From assembly GCF_900109045.1 (NCBI RefSeq), contig NZ_FNYL01000007.1:1-64000 (forward strand): 64,000 nt of DNA. The letters run 5' to 3'. Within the stretch, counting starts at the first letter, position 1. Every line of letters starts with the position of its first letter. This document shows, piece after piece, positions 35,639 to 44,254 of the stretch. The stretch is from Dyadobacter sp. SG02 (GTDB taxonomy: Bacteria; Bacteroidota; Bacteroidia; Cytophagales; Spirosomataceae). The notes under the pieces were generated by a model. It had not been told where the DNA came from, did no database searches, and saw nothing but the letters and a program-made list of their open reading frames with translations. The translations under genes were made by a program, and so were the position numbers.

Positions 35639-36592
35639 ATGTTTGAGATCGACCTGAACGACATGTACGAATTGCAGCCTTTTATCGACAGGCTGTACGA
35701 AAAACGCGACCGGATAAAAAGCAGCCGGCCTATTCCGGCGTCTGCGCTTTCGAAAATCCGTGAAGGGCTGGCTTTGGAATGGACCTACAATAGCAATAGC
35801 ATTGAAGGCAACACGCTTAGTTTGCGGGAAACGCAGCTGGTATTGCAGGAAGGGATTACCATTCAGGGGAAGTCGTTGCGGGAACATTTCGAGGCGTATA
35901 ACCACGAGAAAGCCATTCAGTACCTGTATGGGTTGGTAAACCCGGAATATGCTATGAGGAGTATCGATATCCTGTCGCTGCATGGCCTGGTACTGCGGTC
36001 GATCGAAGACGACTTTGCGGGGCGCTTGCGTGATGGGGGCGTGCGTATCGTGGGCGCGAACTTTGTGCCGCCGAATGCACGGAAAGTGCCCGATATGCTG
36101 GATCAACTGATTGAGTTTACGAATTCGAATCCTATGGGGTTGAATGACGTGGTACTGGCTACCGTTTTTCATCACCGGCTGGTTTGGATACATCCGTTTT
36201 TTGACGGAAACGGCCGTACGGTGCGGTTAGCGATGAATCTGCTGCTGATGCGGGCTGGGTTTCCGCCGGCGATTATCCTCAAAAACGACCGGAAGAAGTA
36301 TTATGAGGCTTTAAACCAGGCAAATAATGGGTCGTATCAGAAGCTGGGGCTGTTGATGACGCAGGCTTTGGAACGGAGCCTGAATATCTATTTGAATGCT
36401 CTGCCGGGGTTTGAGTATGAATATGAGCCGATTGTCCGCATTGTAGAAGAGCCGGAAGTGCCGTACGGGCAGGAGTACGTGAGCCTGCTGGCGCGGCAGG
36501 GGAAGATCGATGCTTATAAAGAGGGGAATGTTTGGTACACGACGAAGGAGGCGGTGCAGGATTATGTAGCCAACCGTAAGCGGAAACGATAG
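35639..36592 (+). CDS. Fic family protein with C-terminal HTH-like domain
   Basis: A 317-residue Fic protein. The catalytic loop HPFFDGNGRTVR starts at His185 and is complete, so AMP transfer (AMPylation) of a target hydroxyl is expected. The N-terminal inhibitory helix has SNSIEG (Ser52 to Gly57), matching S/TxxxE[G/N], with Glu56 as the autoinhibitory residue of a class II Fic enzyme. FVPPNARKVP is the substrate-side flap. The last 60 residues (EYVSLLARQGKIDAYKEGN ... AVQDYV) look like a MerR/excisionase-type winged helix, which suggests DNA binding. It stands alone, without a separate antitoxin gene. Confidence 0.9.
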   Translation: MFEIDLNDMYELQPFIDRLYEKRDRIKSSRPIPASALSKIREGLALEWTYNSNSIEGNTLSLRETQLVLQEGITIQGKSLREHFEAYNHEKAIQYLYGLVNPEYAMRSIDILSLHGLVLRSIEDDFAGRLRDGGVRIVGANFVPPNARKVPDMLDQLIEFTNSNPMGLNDVVLATVFHHRLVWIHPFFDGNGRTVRLAMNLLLMRAGFPPAIILKNDRKKYYEALNQANNGSYQKLGLLMTQALERSLNIYLNALPGFEYEYEPIVRIVEEPEVPYGQEYVSLLARQGKIDAYKEGNVWYTTKEAVQDYVANRKRKR

Positions 36593-36616
36593 CAGGCGAA
36601 ACCCGGGTTTCGCCTG
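36593..36616. terminator. 24-bp perfect palindrome between convergent genes
   Basis: A perfect palindrome centred on CCCGGG (36602-36607) with arms CAGGCGAAACCC fills most of the 28-base gap between the Fic gene and the fusion gene. It begins directly after the Fic stop codon. No T tract follows on either strand, so it may be a bidirectional hairpin terminator or a protein site. Confidence 0.55.
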
Positions 36617-36620
36617 AAAG

Positions 36621-39600
36621 CTATCTGAAAAAGCTTCCAATCGAGATCATGAGCAGAAGCGATTCTTCCTTCGAGGTTCCCGCGCTGATGTTGAATGCAA
36701 ATTGCTCGCGGAACGGGGTAATGTAAAACCCGCCGCCGTAGCCCTGGTGCCAGTAGTTGGCATTGTCCGGGTCGTTTTTGGCCCACACTCTTCCCACATC
36801 ATAAAATGCCCGTACGCCCATTTTGAGGGGGACAAACGTATTTCGGGTTTCGGTGAGTTGCCACCGGAGCTCGGTGTTGAGGAAGCCTTTCGATTCGCCG
36901 GTGAAGCGGTTGCGTTTGAAGCCGCGGAGGTCGTTGAGCTGGCCGAGCGAGAATAGTTTGTAAAACGGTAACTGGCCTTTCGCGATGCCGCCGCCGAGAC
37001 GAAGGCCGAGCGTAAGCGGGTTTTTAGCACGTGTGGAAAGGTATTGCTCGACTTCGAGTTCGGAAATGGAGGCCAGGTCGTTGCGTGACTGTGAAACGTG
37101 CCCTGCCTGCTGGGTAAGTTGCACACGGAAGCCGCGCTCGGGTAATGCAATGCGGTCGCGGAAGTCAAGGTTGAGGATGCCTTTCGCGAAGATTAAATGC
37201 AGCTGTTCATTACCGAAAATTTCGGGGTGGTCGGCGAGGTAGCTGCTGTTTCTTTGAATGCCTTCGTCGAGCTCGTAGCTGGCCGTCACTTCGATTTTGC
37301 TCTGTTTCCAGAACTGGCGGAGCAGGCCGGCGGATACCGCAAACGAATTGTACTGGGTGCGGTAGTAGTTGGATGGCAGGTCGTTGTTTTTGGGCGTGTC
37401 GTTACCGACTCCGAAGAAGAAGTTATAGTTGAGCGGTCGCGAAAGCGAAACCTGCGATATACCATCCCATTTGCCCAAAAGCTGCCTGAACTGGTTGCTG
37501 TAACTGAACTCGTAATTTCCTTTGACACTTACAGACGCGCTGAGCGAATGCTTCGAGGCAAAATCGGGCTTGCCGAAGCGCTGGCGCGTGAAAGTAACGC
37601 CTCCGTGAATTGCAAAGCCTACGAACGGGTTGTAGGTCAGCAATGCAACGGGCAGGTAGGTATTGTATTTGAATGCATTGCGATCGTATTCGTAGAAACG
37701 CTCATCGGCGGGTTTGACTTCGCGTGCTTCTGTACCGAGCTGATGGTGAGGGTTTTTATCCTTTTCGTAAATGAGTGTCTGCTTGCCGCCTTTCCGGACG
37801 TCGGATTGGTCGGAAATATAATCCTCGCCACCACCACTGATGATGCGGACGAGAATCGATCTTTCTGCTTTTCCCTGGATATCGAAAACATCGTCGCCAC
37901 CAAGGCCGTTCAGCCTGATTTCCCGGGTTTCAGTCGGATCGAAAACGCGGTGGTAATAGATTTTAGAAGTGTCAGCCTGCCGGTTTTGTTTTGAAACATC
38001 GCAGACAGTTACTGTTACCCGCCCATTATTTTCGCGCACTACTTTGAAATACTCGGCCTTATTGGAGCCTACCACATCCACTTCCCTTGCAAGCAATGCG
38101 TAATATCCGGCCGCATACTTTTGAAGGTCGCCGATACGCGCTTTCAATTTTCGCTCGATTTCTCGGCCATCCTTTTCATAGATTTCAGCAGGCATGTTGT
38201 GCACGGCAGCGGTAATATCCTGGTCGTTAATGGCGCCCTGGATTTCTTTGGCGGCATTAACCCAATCCGCTTTGCTGAGCTCGCTGCCCACGAAGCGGTC
38301 GAGGTGGCGGGCTTGCCACATGAGGCTGCGGAGGCCTTTGATGCGTTCCGCGAAGTTTTCGCCGTTGGGCATACCCCATTCGCGGTCGGCAAGCCAGGGG
38401 ATAATGCCGTCCCAACGCGAAAATGCGTGATCGCGGTCGCGGGGAACGGGGCGGTACAGCTCGCCGTCTTTCGTTTTGTAACCTGCCCATTTCCAGTTGT
38501 CTTCGTGCTTGCTCCAATCGCCTACCCAGAGGTCGAACATGCGTGCCCGGGCGAATTCGTGTTTGTCGACGCGGTTATCGTGATCGTGGTAGAGTTTATT
38601 GAATAGTTTAAAACTCTTCTCGATGTCTTTGGCGCCGGCAAAAATCCTGGATTTTTCGATCTTGTCGGTCGGGCGTTCTTCGAGCATGCCGAACAAATTG
38701 CCGTATTGCGCTTTGAATGCGCCGAGTTTGTTGTCTTTGGGTAAAACAAACAATTCCGGGCTGGCGTGCAGGATACCGATTTTGTCGAGTAATGGCGCTA
38801 CGGTCATGGCGCCGTAGGGCTGCTGGGTGGAGGTCTGGTCTTTCAGGACCTGCGAAACGACGGTCCCGCGCAGCTCATATGCGAGCGCGCGGAAAGGATC
38901 TTTGTCTACCGAACGGAAAACGTATTCTTTTCCGTTGCCGGCCACGAGTTTGAGGGACGTAGTTTGCCTCCCGCCCCCTTTTCCGGCGATGACCAACCCG
39001 CCAAAAGTAGTGTCCATATCGAGATAGGGCGCTTTCACGGGCACTGTCCAGGAATCGCGGTAATGTTTTCCGAACCATTTTTCTTTAAAACGCTTGCTGG
39101 CATACTCGCTTCCGGCTGCGATAGTCGCCGGCTCGCGGTGCGGCGTATCCATTCTGTCGGAAGGCTTGATTACCGGATTACAGGGCTGAAAAAGCGAGTT
39201 TTTGAGAGCGTTTCCACTATTCTCACAGGCGGACGCGAAAAGTTGGCCGGTTTCTGATTTCGAAACCTGACTACCATTGACCGTCCAATGCTGATAGTCG
39301 ACCTTACCATTGTCGGAATAGGTTATTTCAATGAAACCCGCTGACGATGAGTTTAATGCGGCTTTTTTGCCATGCGCAATGTAAGCGCCGCCCGCAATTC
39401 CGCCACTATTGATGAAAAAGTTATTGCCTTGCCGCATTACCGACTGGTTCCGCTCGTGCCCGGAGGCAAGGATCACCGAGCCGTAATCCTGCAAAACGCC
39501 ATTCAATTTGTAGCGGTACGGGCCCAGGTTTGCATTCGAAATGTCGCGGCTGGTGCCGATATTCTGCCGGAAACCGACCAATGCGTTGCCTACCAGCGGA

Positions 39601-40304
39601 GGCGAGAAATAGGAACCTACTGAAAACCGCCCGCCATAATTCCCGAATGATTCAATAGGAAAATGGGAGAGTAACAGCACGTTTTTGTCGGTGGTTTCGT
39701 CCAAAATACCTTCCAGTTCTTCCACGAAATTGTCCGTATCGGCGATGGTACAGGCGTCGGAGGAAGGTTTAGGTTTATCAAACGGATGATTCCACCATTG
39801 AGAATTGATCACGACCACTTCGAGCATCGGGAAAGAAACCGTCCACGGGCCGGGGCAGCCATGTCCGAGGAATACCTGAAATCGCTGGTGTTTTTCACCG
39901 TCCAGCGCTTTTTCCAATGCCATTACTCTTTGCCAGCCTTCTTTGCCGGAATTGAGCCATTCGCGATCGCCCTGGTTGAGAAGCATGTGCAGCCCGGGGT
40001 TGCGGTCGAGCAATGCATTGGCCTTTCTTTTCCAGTCGGTGACCTGTTCGATGGTCATTTGCTCGGGAAATGCGTCGCCGTTAAGTACCCAGAGTAATGG
40101 GCCGGGTTTGGTAGCGAGGTAGTTCTCGATTACAGGGAAAATGTCGGCAGGATTTTCGAAGTCGGCGGTGTTGCCGGCGAGTAAGACTTTGAACTCCGCG
40201 GCGTAAAGGCTGCAAGCTGCCAAAAGGATTAACAGTGCGGACAAAGCGAGGCGTTGTGCGCAGATTATGAGTTCGTTAGCGGTGCGTGGTAGAGGTGTAT
40301 TCAA
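36621..40304 (-). CDS. Predicted envelope protein: degenerate metallophosphoesterase, kinase-like middle domain, BamA/TamA-like barrel
   Basis: A 1227-residue protein. Residues 1-36 form a signal sequence with a possible lipobox LLAAC (Cys31). Residues 37-345 resemble calcineurin-like phosphoesterases: NGDAF (75-79), NQGDREW (110-116), SHFP (213-216) and GHER (282-285), but GNHD and GHxH are altered, so catalysis is doubtful. Residues about 400-745 carry a kinase-like pattern: FRSVDKD (463-469), GDWSKHEDN (595-603) and PRDRDHAF (621-628), comparable to the catalytic and metal-binding loops of FAM20/CotH/HipA-type kinases. Residues about 870-1227 are amphipathic strands with a surface-antigen pattern (LRGFKRNRF, GFLNTELRW) and an outer-membrane barrel end. 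The start is TTG at 40304; no ATG precedes the signal sequence. The barrel is well supported, the kinase part is inference. Confidence 0.75.
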   Translation of the reverse strand: MNTPLPRTANELIICAQRLALSALLILLAACSLYAAEFKVLLAGNTADFENPADIFPVIENYLATKPGPLLWVLNGDAFPEQMTIEQVTDWKRKANALLDRNPGLHMLLNQGDREWLNSGKEGWQRVMALEKALDGEKHQRFQVFLGHGCPGPWTVSFPMLEVVVINSQWWNHPFDKPKPSSDACTIADTDNFVEELEGILDETTDKNVLLLSHFPIESFGNYGGRFSVGSYFSPPLVGNALVGFRQNIGTSRDISNANLGPYRYKLNGVLQDYGSVILASGHERNQSVMRQGNNFFINSGGIAGGAYIAHGKKAALNSSSAGFIEITYSDNGKVDYQHWTVNGSQVSKSETGQLFASACENSGNALKNSLFQPCNPVIKPSDRMDTPHREPATIAAGSEYASKRFKEKWFGKHYRDSWTVPVKAPYLDMDTTFGGLVIAGKGGGRQTTSLKLVAGNGKEYVFRSVDKDPFRALAYELRGTVVSQVLKDQTSTQQPYGAMTVAPLLDKIGILHASPELFVLPKDNKLGAFKAQYGNLFGMLEERPTDKIEKSRIFAGAKDIEKSFKLFNKLYHDHDNRVDKHEFARARMFDLWVGDWSKHEDNWKWAGYKTKDGELYRPVPRDRDHAFSRWDGIIPWLADREWGMPNGENFAERIKGLRSLMWQARHLDRFVGSELSKADWVNAAKEIQGAINDQDITAAVHNMPAEIYEKDGREIERKLKARIGDLQKYAAGYYALLAREVDVVGSNKAEYFKVVRENNGRVTVTVCDVSKQNRQADTSKIYYHRVFDPTETREIRLNGLGGDDVFDIQGKAERSILVRIISGGGEDYISDQSDVRKGGKQTLIYEKDKNPHHQLGTEAREVKPADERFYEYDRNAFKYNTYLPVALLTYNPFVGFAIHGGVTFTRQRFGKPDFASKHSLSASVSVKGNYEFSYSNQFRQLLGKWDGISQVSLSRPLNYNFFFGVGNDTPKNNDLPSNYYRTQYNSFAVSAGLLRQFWKQSKIEVTASYELDEGIQRNSSYLADHPEIFGNEQLHLIFAKGILNLDFRDRIALPERGFRVQLTQQAGHVSQSRNDLASISELEVEQYLSTRAKNPLTLGLRLGGGIAKGQLPFYKLFSLGQLNDLRGFKRNRFTGESKGFLNTELRWQLTETRNTFVPLKMGVRAFYDVGRVWAKNDPDNANYWHQGYGGGFYITPFREQFAFNISAGTSKEESLLLMISIGSFFR

Positions 40305-40398
40305 GGTATGGGAACGTTGCGTGTTAAAAGATTGACAATTTAACAGTAATCCCCGCAGATTGAAATGTCATGATACACGTAAATGCTGGAAAAATGTA

Positions 40399-40426
40399 TT
40401 GCCATGCCGTTTTTTTAATACCTTAC
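40399..40426 (+). promoter_or_regulatory. Candidate promoter of the two-component operon
   Basis: TTG (40399-40401), 17 bases, then TACCTTAC (40419-40426), which has four of the six fixed bases of TAnnTTTG. It lies about 42 bases before the response-regulator start. Confidence 0.3.
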
Positions 40427-40467
40427 ACTTTAAAACCTCTATTGCAATGCCGTTTTCCAAGCTACCC

Positions 40468-41166
40468 ATGAAGCTTTTGCTCGTCGAGGACGAGCCCAAC
40501 GTGATATCCCTGATCCAGCGCAGCCTTACGGCCAACGGCCACGAGATCACAATTGCGATGGATGGTCAGTCGGGCTTGCAAATGATTCTGCAACACCAGT
40601 TTGACGTTGTTATTCTGGACCTGATGATCCCGGTTATCAATGGCATGGAGGTATGCCGACGCGCTCGCCAGGCACAGGTAACGACGCCGATCCTGATGCT
40701 GACCGCACTCGGTACGACGGAAAACATCGTGTCGGGGCTCGACGCCGGTGCCGACGATTATATGACCAAGCCTTTCAAACTGGCGGAGCTCGAAGCGCGG
40801 CTCCGGACGCTGATCCGCCGCGGAAAGGAGCCGGAAAAGGAGAAAAACGATAAAATACTGGCACTGGGCGACCTCATTCTGGACAAGGTAACGAAGACGG
40901 TTAAACGAGGCGGCCAGCCGATCGAGCTCACGGCTACCGAATTCCGGCTTTTGGAATACTTGCTTTCGAACACCAACCGTGTTTTAAATAGAATGGAAAT
41001 CCTTGAAAATGTGTGGGATATCAATTTTAATCTGGGTACGAACGTGGTGGATGTGTATATCAACTACCTAAGGAAAAAAATCGATAAAAATCATGACATC
41101 AAGCTGATACACACGGTGTTCGGTATGGGGTATGTGGTCCGTCAGTCGTATGAAGATACAAAATAA
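40468..41166 (+). CDS. OmpR/PhoB family response regulator
   Basis: A 232-residue regulator. The receiver domain (about 1-115) starts MKLLLVEDEPNV, with the acidic pair, phospho-acceptor Asp51 (VVILDLMIP), the switch Thr of MLTALG and the Lys of YMTKPF. The C-terminal winged helix (about 135-228) has ELTATEFRLLEYL and the recognition region NLGTNVVDVYINYLRKK. An ATG at 40447 is also in frame and adds seven residues. Its gene overlaps the histidine kinase gene by 17 bases, so the two form a pair. Three CATTnTAAT direct repeats downstream of the kinase gene are candidate binding sites. Confidence 0.92.
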   Translation: MKLLLVEDEPNVISLIQRSLTANGHEITIAMDGQSGLQMILQHQFDVVILDLMIPVINGMEVCRRARQAQVTTPILMLTALGTTENIVSGLDAGADDYMTKPFKLAELEARLRTLIRRGKEPEKEKNDKILALGDLILDKVTKTVKRGGQPIELTATEFRLLEYLLSNTNRVLNRMEILENVWDINFNLGTNVVDVYINYLRKKIDKNHDIKLIHTVFGMGYVVRQSYEDTK

Positions 41167-42511
41167 GATCGCGCTGATTTTTACGGCATTGTCTGCTGGT
41201 ATTATCCTGGCATTGAGCGTGTTTGTCTATTTTTTTGCCTCTGAGAGCATTGCAACGAGCTTTTTCCATCGCCTTGAAGTGCGGTCGGACATTGTGGGAC
41301 ATGCGGCATTGCAGGAGAACAAATCGCTTACATCCATTTACTACGACATCAAGGAACGGCACCTGGGTAGCCTGCCCTACGAGAAGCATCGCGTATTGCC
41401 CGAACCCACCGATGAGGCGATCAAAAAGCGTCTTGCCTTGCCTTCCTCCTTTTTTGAAGAGGCGCAAAGCGACATTCCGGCCCGGTTTTTCAATCATGAC
41501 ACTTCCTATGTAGTGCTTCGCATTGCGCGGGAGAAAAAGCGGATCATGGTGGTATCGTCGGCGCTCGATACTTACGGTATGCAGGAAATGGCTAATCTGA
41601 AAAACCTGCTGCTGATCGGGTTTTTCATTGCAATGACCTTCGTTTTCACCTTCGGGAAGCTGTTTTCGAACGAAATTTTCAAGCCGATCCGTAATATTAT
41701 CCGGAATGTGAAGGGCATTAATGCGCATAACCTCCACCAGCGACTGGTGGTGGACCCTACCGACGACGACGTGGAGGCGCTTTCGAGGACTTTCAACGAT
41801 ATGCTCGACAGGCTGGAAGTGACTTTTGAAATGCAGAATAACTTCGTGAGCAATGCTTCGCACGAGTTCCGGACGCCGCTGACGGTCGTGAGCGGCGAAG
41901 CGGAACTCGGAATGTCGATGCCCGGGCTTTCGGACGGTGCGAAGGAGTCGTTTCTCAATATTTATAAGGAAGTCGAAAAGCTGGAACACCTTACTAATAG
42001 TATGCTCAGCCTGGCGCAGACGGGTTTTAACGGGACAAAAGAGCAATGGGAGGAGGTTCGGATCGATGAACTGATCCTTTCGGTGAAAGAGGCGGCAGAT
42101 CGCATTATTCCTGAAAATCAGGTGGCTATCGATTTTGATAACCTGCCCGAGGATGAATGTAAGCTCACTGTAAATGGTAATCTCGCATTGCTCAAAGCCG
42201 CTTTTTCCAATATTGTGCTCAACAGTTGCAAGTATTCCGACAACAAGCCGGTGACCGTCAAGATCAGCGCGGACAGCAAATACGTGATCGTGGAGATCAC
42301 CGACCAGGGCATCGGTATACCCGACCGGGAGATCGGGCAGATTTTCGTACCCTTTTTCAGGGCTTCCAATACGGCGCCGTACAAGGGTTACGGCATTGGT
42401 TTGCCGTTGACGCACAATATCATACGCATGCACCAGGGCAAAGCCGACGTGCAGAGCCGCGTAGGCGAGGGGACGCGCTTCACTACCTACCTACCTTTTA
42501 AGTATTTCTGA
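41150..42511 (+). CDS. Transmembrane sensor histidine kinase
   Basis: A 453-residue kinase. One membrane segment near 8-30 and another near 150-172 frame a periplasmic sensor loop of about 120 residues. A HAMP domain follows (FKPIRNIIRNVKGIN), then HisKA with His238 in SHEFRTPL and HATPase with NIVLNSCKYS, DQGIGIP and GYGIGLPL. Partner of the overlapping response regulator. The signal sensed cannot be told; the periplasmic loop has no recognised fold. ATG at 41150 (MKIQNKIALIF) is chosen. Confidence 0.92.
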   Translation: MKIQNKIALIFTALSAGIILALSVFVYFFASESIATSFFHRLEVRSDIVGHAALQENKSLTSIYYDIKERHLGSLPYEKHRVLPEPTDEAIKKRLALPSSFFEEAQSDIPARFFNHDTSYVVLRIAREKKRIMVVSSALDTYGMQEMANLKNLLLIGFFIAMTFVFTFGKLFSNEIFKPIRNIIRNVKGINAHNLHQRLVVDPTDDDVEALSRTFNDMLDRLEVTFEMQNNFVSNASHEFRTPLTVVSGEAELGMSMPGLSDGAKESFLNIYKEVEKLEHLTNSMLSLAQTGFNGTKEQWEEVRIDELILSVKEAADRIIPENQVAIDFDNLPEDECKLTVNGNLALLKAAFSNIVLNSCKYSDNKPVTVKISADSKYVIVEITDQGIGIPDREIGQIFVPFFRASNTAPYKGYGIGLPLTHNIIRMHQGKADVQSRVGEGTRFTTYLPFKYF

Positions 42512-42523
42512 GCCCTCTTACTT

Positions 42524-42573
42524 CATTTTAATATTCTTATTTCATTCTAATAAGTCTCTCACTACATTATAAT
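42524..42573 (+). promoter_or_regulatory. Three direct repeats CATTnTAAT, candidate response-regulator sites
   Basis: CATTTTAAT (42524), CATTCTAAT (42543) and CATTATAAT (42565) lie 19 and 22 bases apart on the same strand, in the gap between the kinase gene and the stress-protein-like gene. Spacing near two helical turns suits tandem binding of OmpR-type dimers. Confidence 0.5.
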
Positions 42574-42663
42574 GCAGCTCTTAAACAGGGCTAATTTCTC
42601 TGCCGTAACATTGCATTGTTAATTGATTATCAACGCATTGTTAACTTAAAAGACGGCATTTAT

Positions 42664-43116
42664 ATGAGAACAGTGGTGATACCTACGGACTTTACAAATG
42701 AGGGCATCCAGATCGCCGAAGCCATTGTGAGGGACATCCGCGACGAGGTGCGCGTGATTTTCACACACCTTTTCCACGTGGCCGACGATATTCAGGATCT
42801 GCTATTTTCGACCTACCGCGAGAAGGAATATGAGCTCGTCCCGGAGGAGTTCTGGCAGGAATGTAAAATGCTGAAAGATACCTATCCGGAATTGAGCAGC
42901 ATCAAAATCGACTTCTTCTACGGCAACAAGCTGGCGCTTCTGAAAAATTTCCTGGAATACTACGAAACCGATTTTATCGCCTATTCGGAACAATACGGCA
43001 TTCCCAAGCTGACGAAAAGCAGCCTGGACGCGTTACCGGTGCTGAAAAAGACGGGCTATTCGATGATCAACGCAGATATGGTGCGCGTATCCTCGCTGGC
43101 CGACAGCTATCGGTAA
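42664..43116 (+). CDS. Universal-stress-protein-like protein
   Basis: A 150-residue soluble protein. MRTVVIPTDFTNEGIQIAEA followed by VRVIFTHLFHV copies the first beta-alpha-beta unit of the Usp fold (PTDFS, then a strand with a His-containing HLF). The later parts (IKIDFFYGNKLALLKNFLEYY, then TDFIAYSEQYG) fit further strands and helices of the fold. The ATP-binding GxxG-9x-G[ST] motif is absent, so it is unlikely to bind ATP like UspF types. Not assignable to a known subgroup. ATG at 42664 is preferred to a TTG at 42616. It follows the two-component genes and precedes the bestrophin gene by 51 bases. Confidence 0.65.
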   Translation: MRTVVIPTDFTNEGIQIAEAIVRDIRDEVRVIFTHLFHVADDIQDLLFSTYREKEYELVPEEFWQECKMLKDTYPELSSIKIDFFYGNKLALLKNFLEYYETDFIAYSEQYGIPKLTKSSLDALPVLKKTGYSMINADMVRVSSLADSYR

Positions 43117-43167
43117 GGTACTTTGGTTTGACTATGAGATTGTGAAAAAGGTAAATATCAGTGAACT

Positions 43168-44076
43168 ATGCTTCTCAAAAAGAATATCCCTATCCGCTAT
43201 ATTTTTGGCAAAATCAAATATGAAATACTGTTTGTAACGATCTACGGTATTGCTATCGAGGTCATTTACCAGAACTTTCATATTACCAATATATCGATCC
43301 CGATGACGGTGCACAGCGTGCTCGGGACGATCATCTCGCTGCTGCTGGCATTCCGCTCCAACCAGGCCTACGACCGCTGGTGGGAAGCCCGGATCGTGTG
43401 GGGCGCCATCGTGAACGACTCGCGGACATTCGCTCGGCAAATCCTGTCATTGATGGAGGACCCATTGGACCCGGATCGGATCGACGGCTTTAAAAAGCGG
43501 ATGATCAAACGCCAGATCGCCTGGTGCTATGGATTAGGTAAGGGCCTCCGCCGGGACGATCCGATGCCGATGATCAGCAAGTTTGTGTCGGAGGAAGAAT
43601 TGGAATACCTCAAAGACTTCGATAACAAGCACGTGGGCCTCGTTCAACTGCATGCGCGTGATTTGAATAATGCATTGAAACAAGGCTGGGTGAACCCCTA
43701 CCAGCAAGTGGAACTCGACCAGACGCTCACGCGCCTGTGCGACCATATGGGTAAGTCGGAGCGGATTAAGAACACGGTGTTCCCGTCGACTTACAGCCTT
43801 TACATTCATCTGGCGCTACACTTCTTCATCCTCCTGTTGCCGTTCGGGTTGGTGCAGCTTTTCGGCTTCCTGATGGTGCCTGTGCTCGTGGTAATTACCG
43901 CATGTTTCTTCCTGATCGAAAAAATGGCGATCCATCTGCAGGACCCGTTCGAGAACAAGCCTACCGATACGCCTGTACTATCGATCTCACGGAATATCGA
44001 GCGTGATTTGAAGCAGATGATGCGCGATAAAACTGTACCGCAGGCGTTCCAGCCCGAGAAGTTTTATATTCTGTAA
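43168..44076 (+). CDS. Bestrophin family ion channel (UPF0187)
   Basis: A 302-residue membrane protein. The signature LLAFRSNQAYDRWWEARIVWG near 60-80, four hydrophobic segments (about 22-45, 48-65, 210-235, 238-255) and DPFENKPTDTPVLSI near the end identify the bestrophin/YneE family. Bacterial members form pentameric channels, studied ones being cation- or anion-selective. Location behind a two-component pair and a stress-like protein suggests a role in ion or osmotic stress, by inference only. Confidence 0.9.
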   Translation: MLLKKNIPIRYIFGKIKYEILFVTIYGIAIEVIYQNFHITNISIPMTVHSVLGTIISLLLAFRSNQAYDRWWEARIVWGAIVNDSRTFARQILSLMEDPLDPDRIDGFKKRMIKRQIAWCYGLGKGLRRDDPMPMISKFVSEEELEYLKDFDNKHVGLVQLHARDLNNALKQGWVNPYQQVELDQTLTRLCDHMGKSERIKNTVFPSTYSLYIHLALHFFILLLPFGLVQLFGFLMVPVLVVITACFFLIEKMAIHLQDPFENKPTDTPVLSISRNIERDLKQMMRDKTVPQAFQPEKFYIL

Positions 44077-44231
44077 GGCGCTGAAGGGGCAGGTGCGAAG
44101 CTCCGGCTTCGCGCCCCTTATTCGCAGGCCTCCGGCCGGTCGGTACTGCAAAGCGTCGTCTTCGCGGTATAGACCGGCCGGAGGCCTGCGAATAGTATGC
44201 ACGAAGCGTTTAGCTTCGCGTCAGCGGCGCC
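44077..44231. repeat. Multi-hairpin palindromic intergenic element (REP/MITE-like)
   Basis: About 155 bases that fold into a cloverleaf-like pattern. Ends GGCGCTGA (44077) and TCAGCGGCGCC (44221) are partly complementary. Inside are: hairpin 1, GGGGC and GCGAAGC (44086-44101) against GCTTCGC and GCCCC (44106-44117); hairpin 2, a perfect 22-bp inverted repeat (44120-44141 and 44172-44193) with a loop that itself pairs partly; hairpin 3, CGAAGC (44202) with GCTTCG (44213). The GCGAAGC/GCTTCGC motif recurs in all three. It encodes no protein; reading frames across it are rich in Arg and Pro and resemble nothing. Confidence 0.7.
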
Positions 44232-44254
44232 TTGGCACCGCTGCTATTTTTGCT
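44223..44254 (+). terminator. Hairpin terminator after the bestrophin gene
   Basis: AGCGGCGCC (44223-44231) pairs with GGCACCGCT (44234-44242), with one G-T wobble, and is followed by a T-rich stretch. It overlaps the right end of the palindromic element and lies just before the end of the convergent hypothetical gene. Confidence 0.55.
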
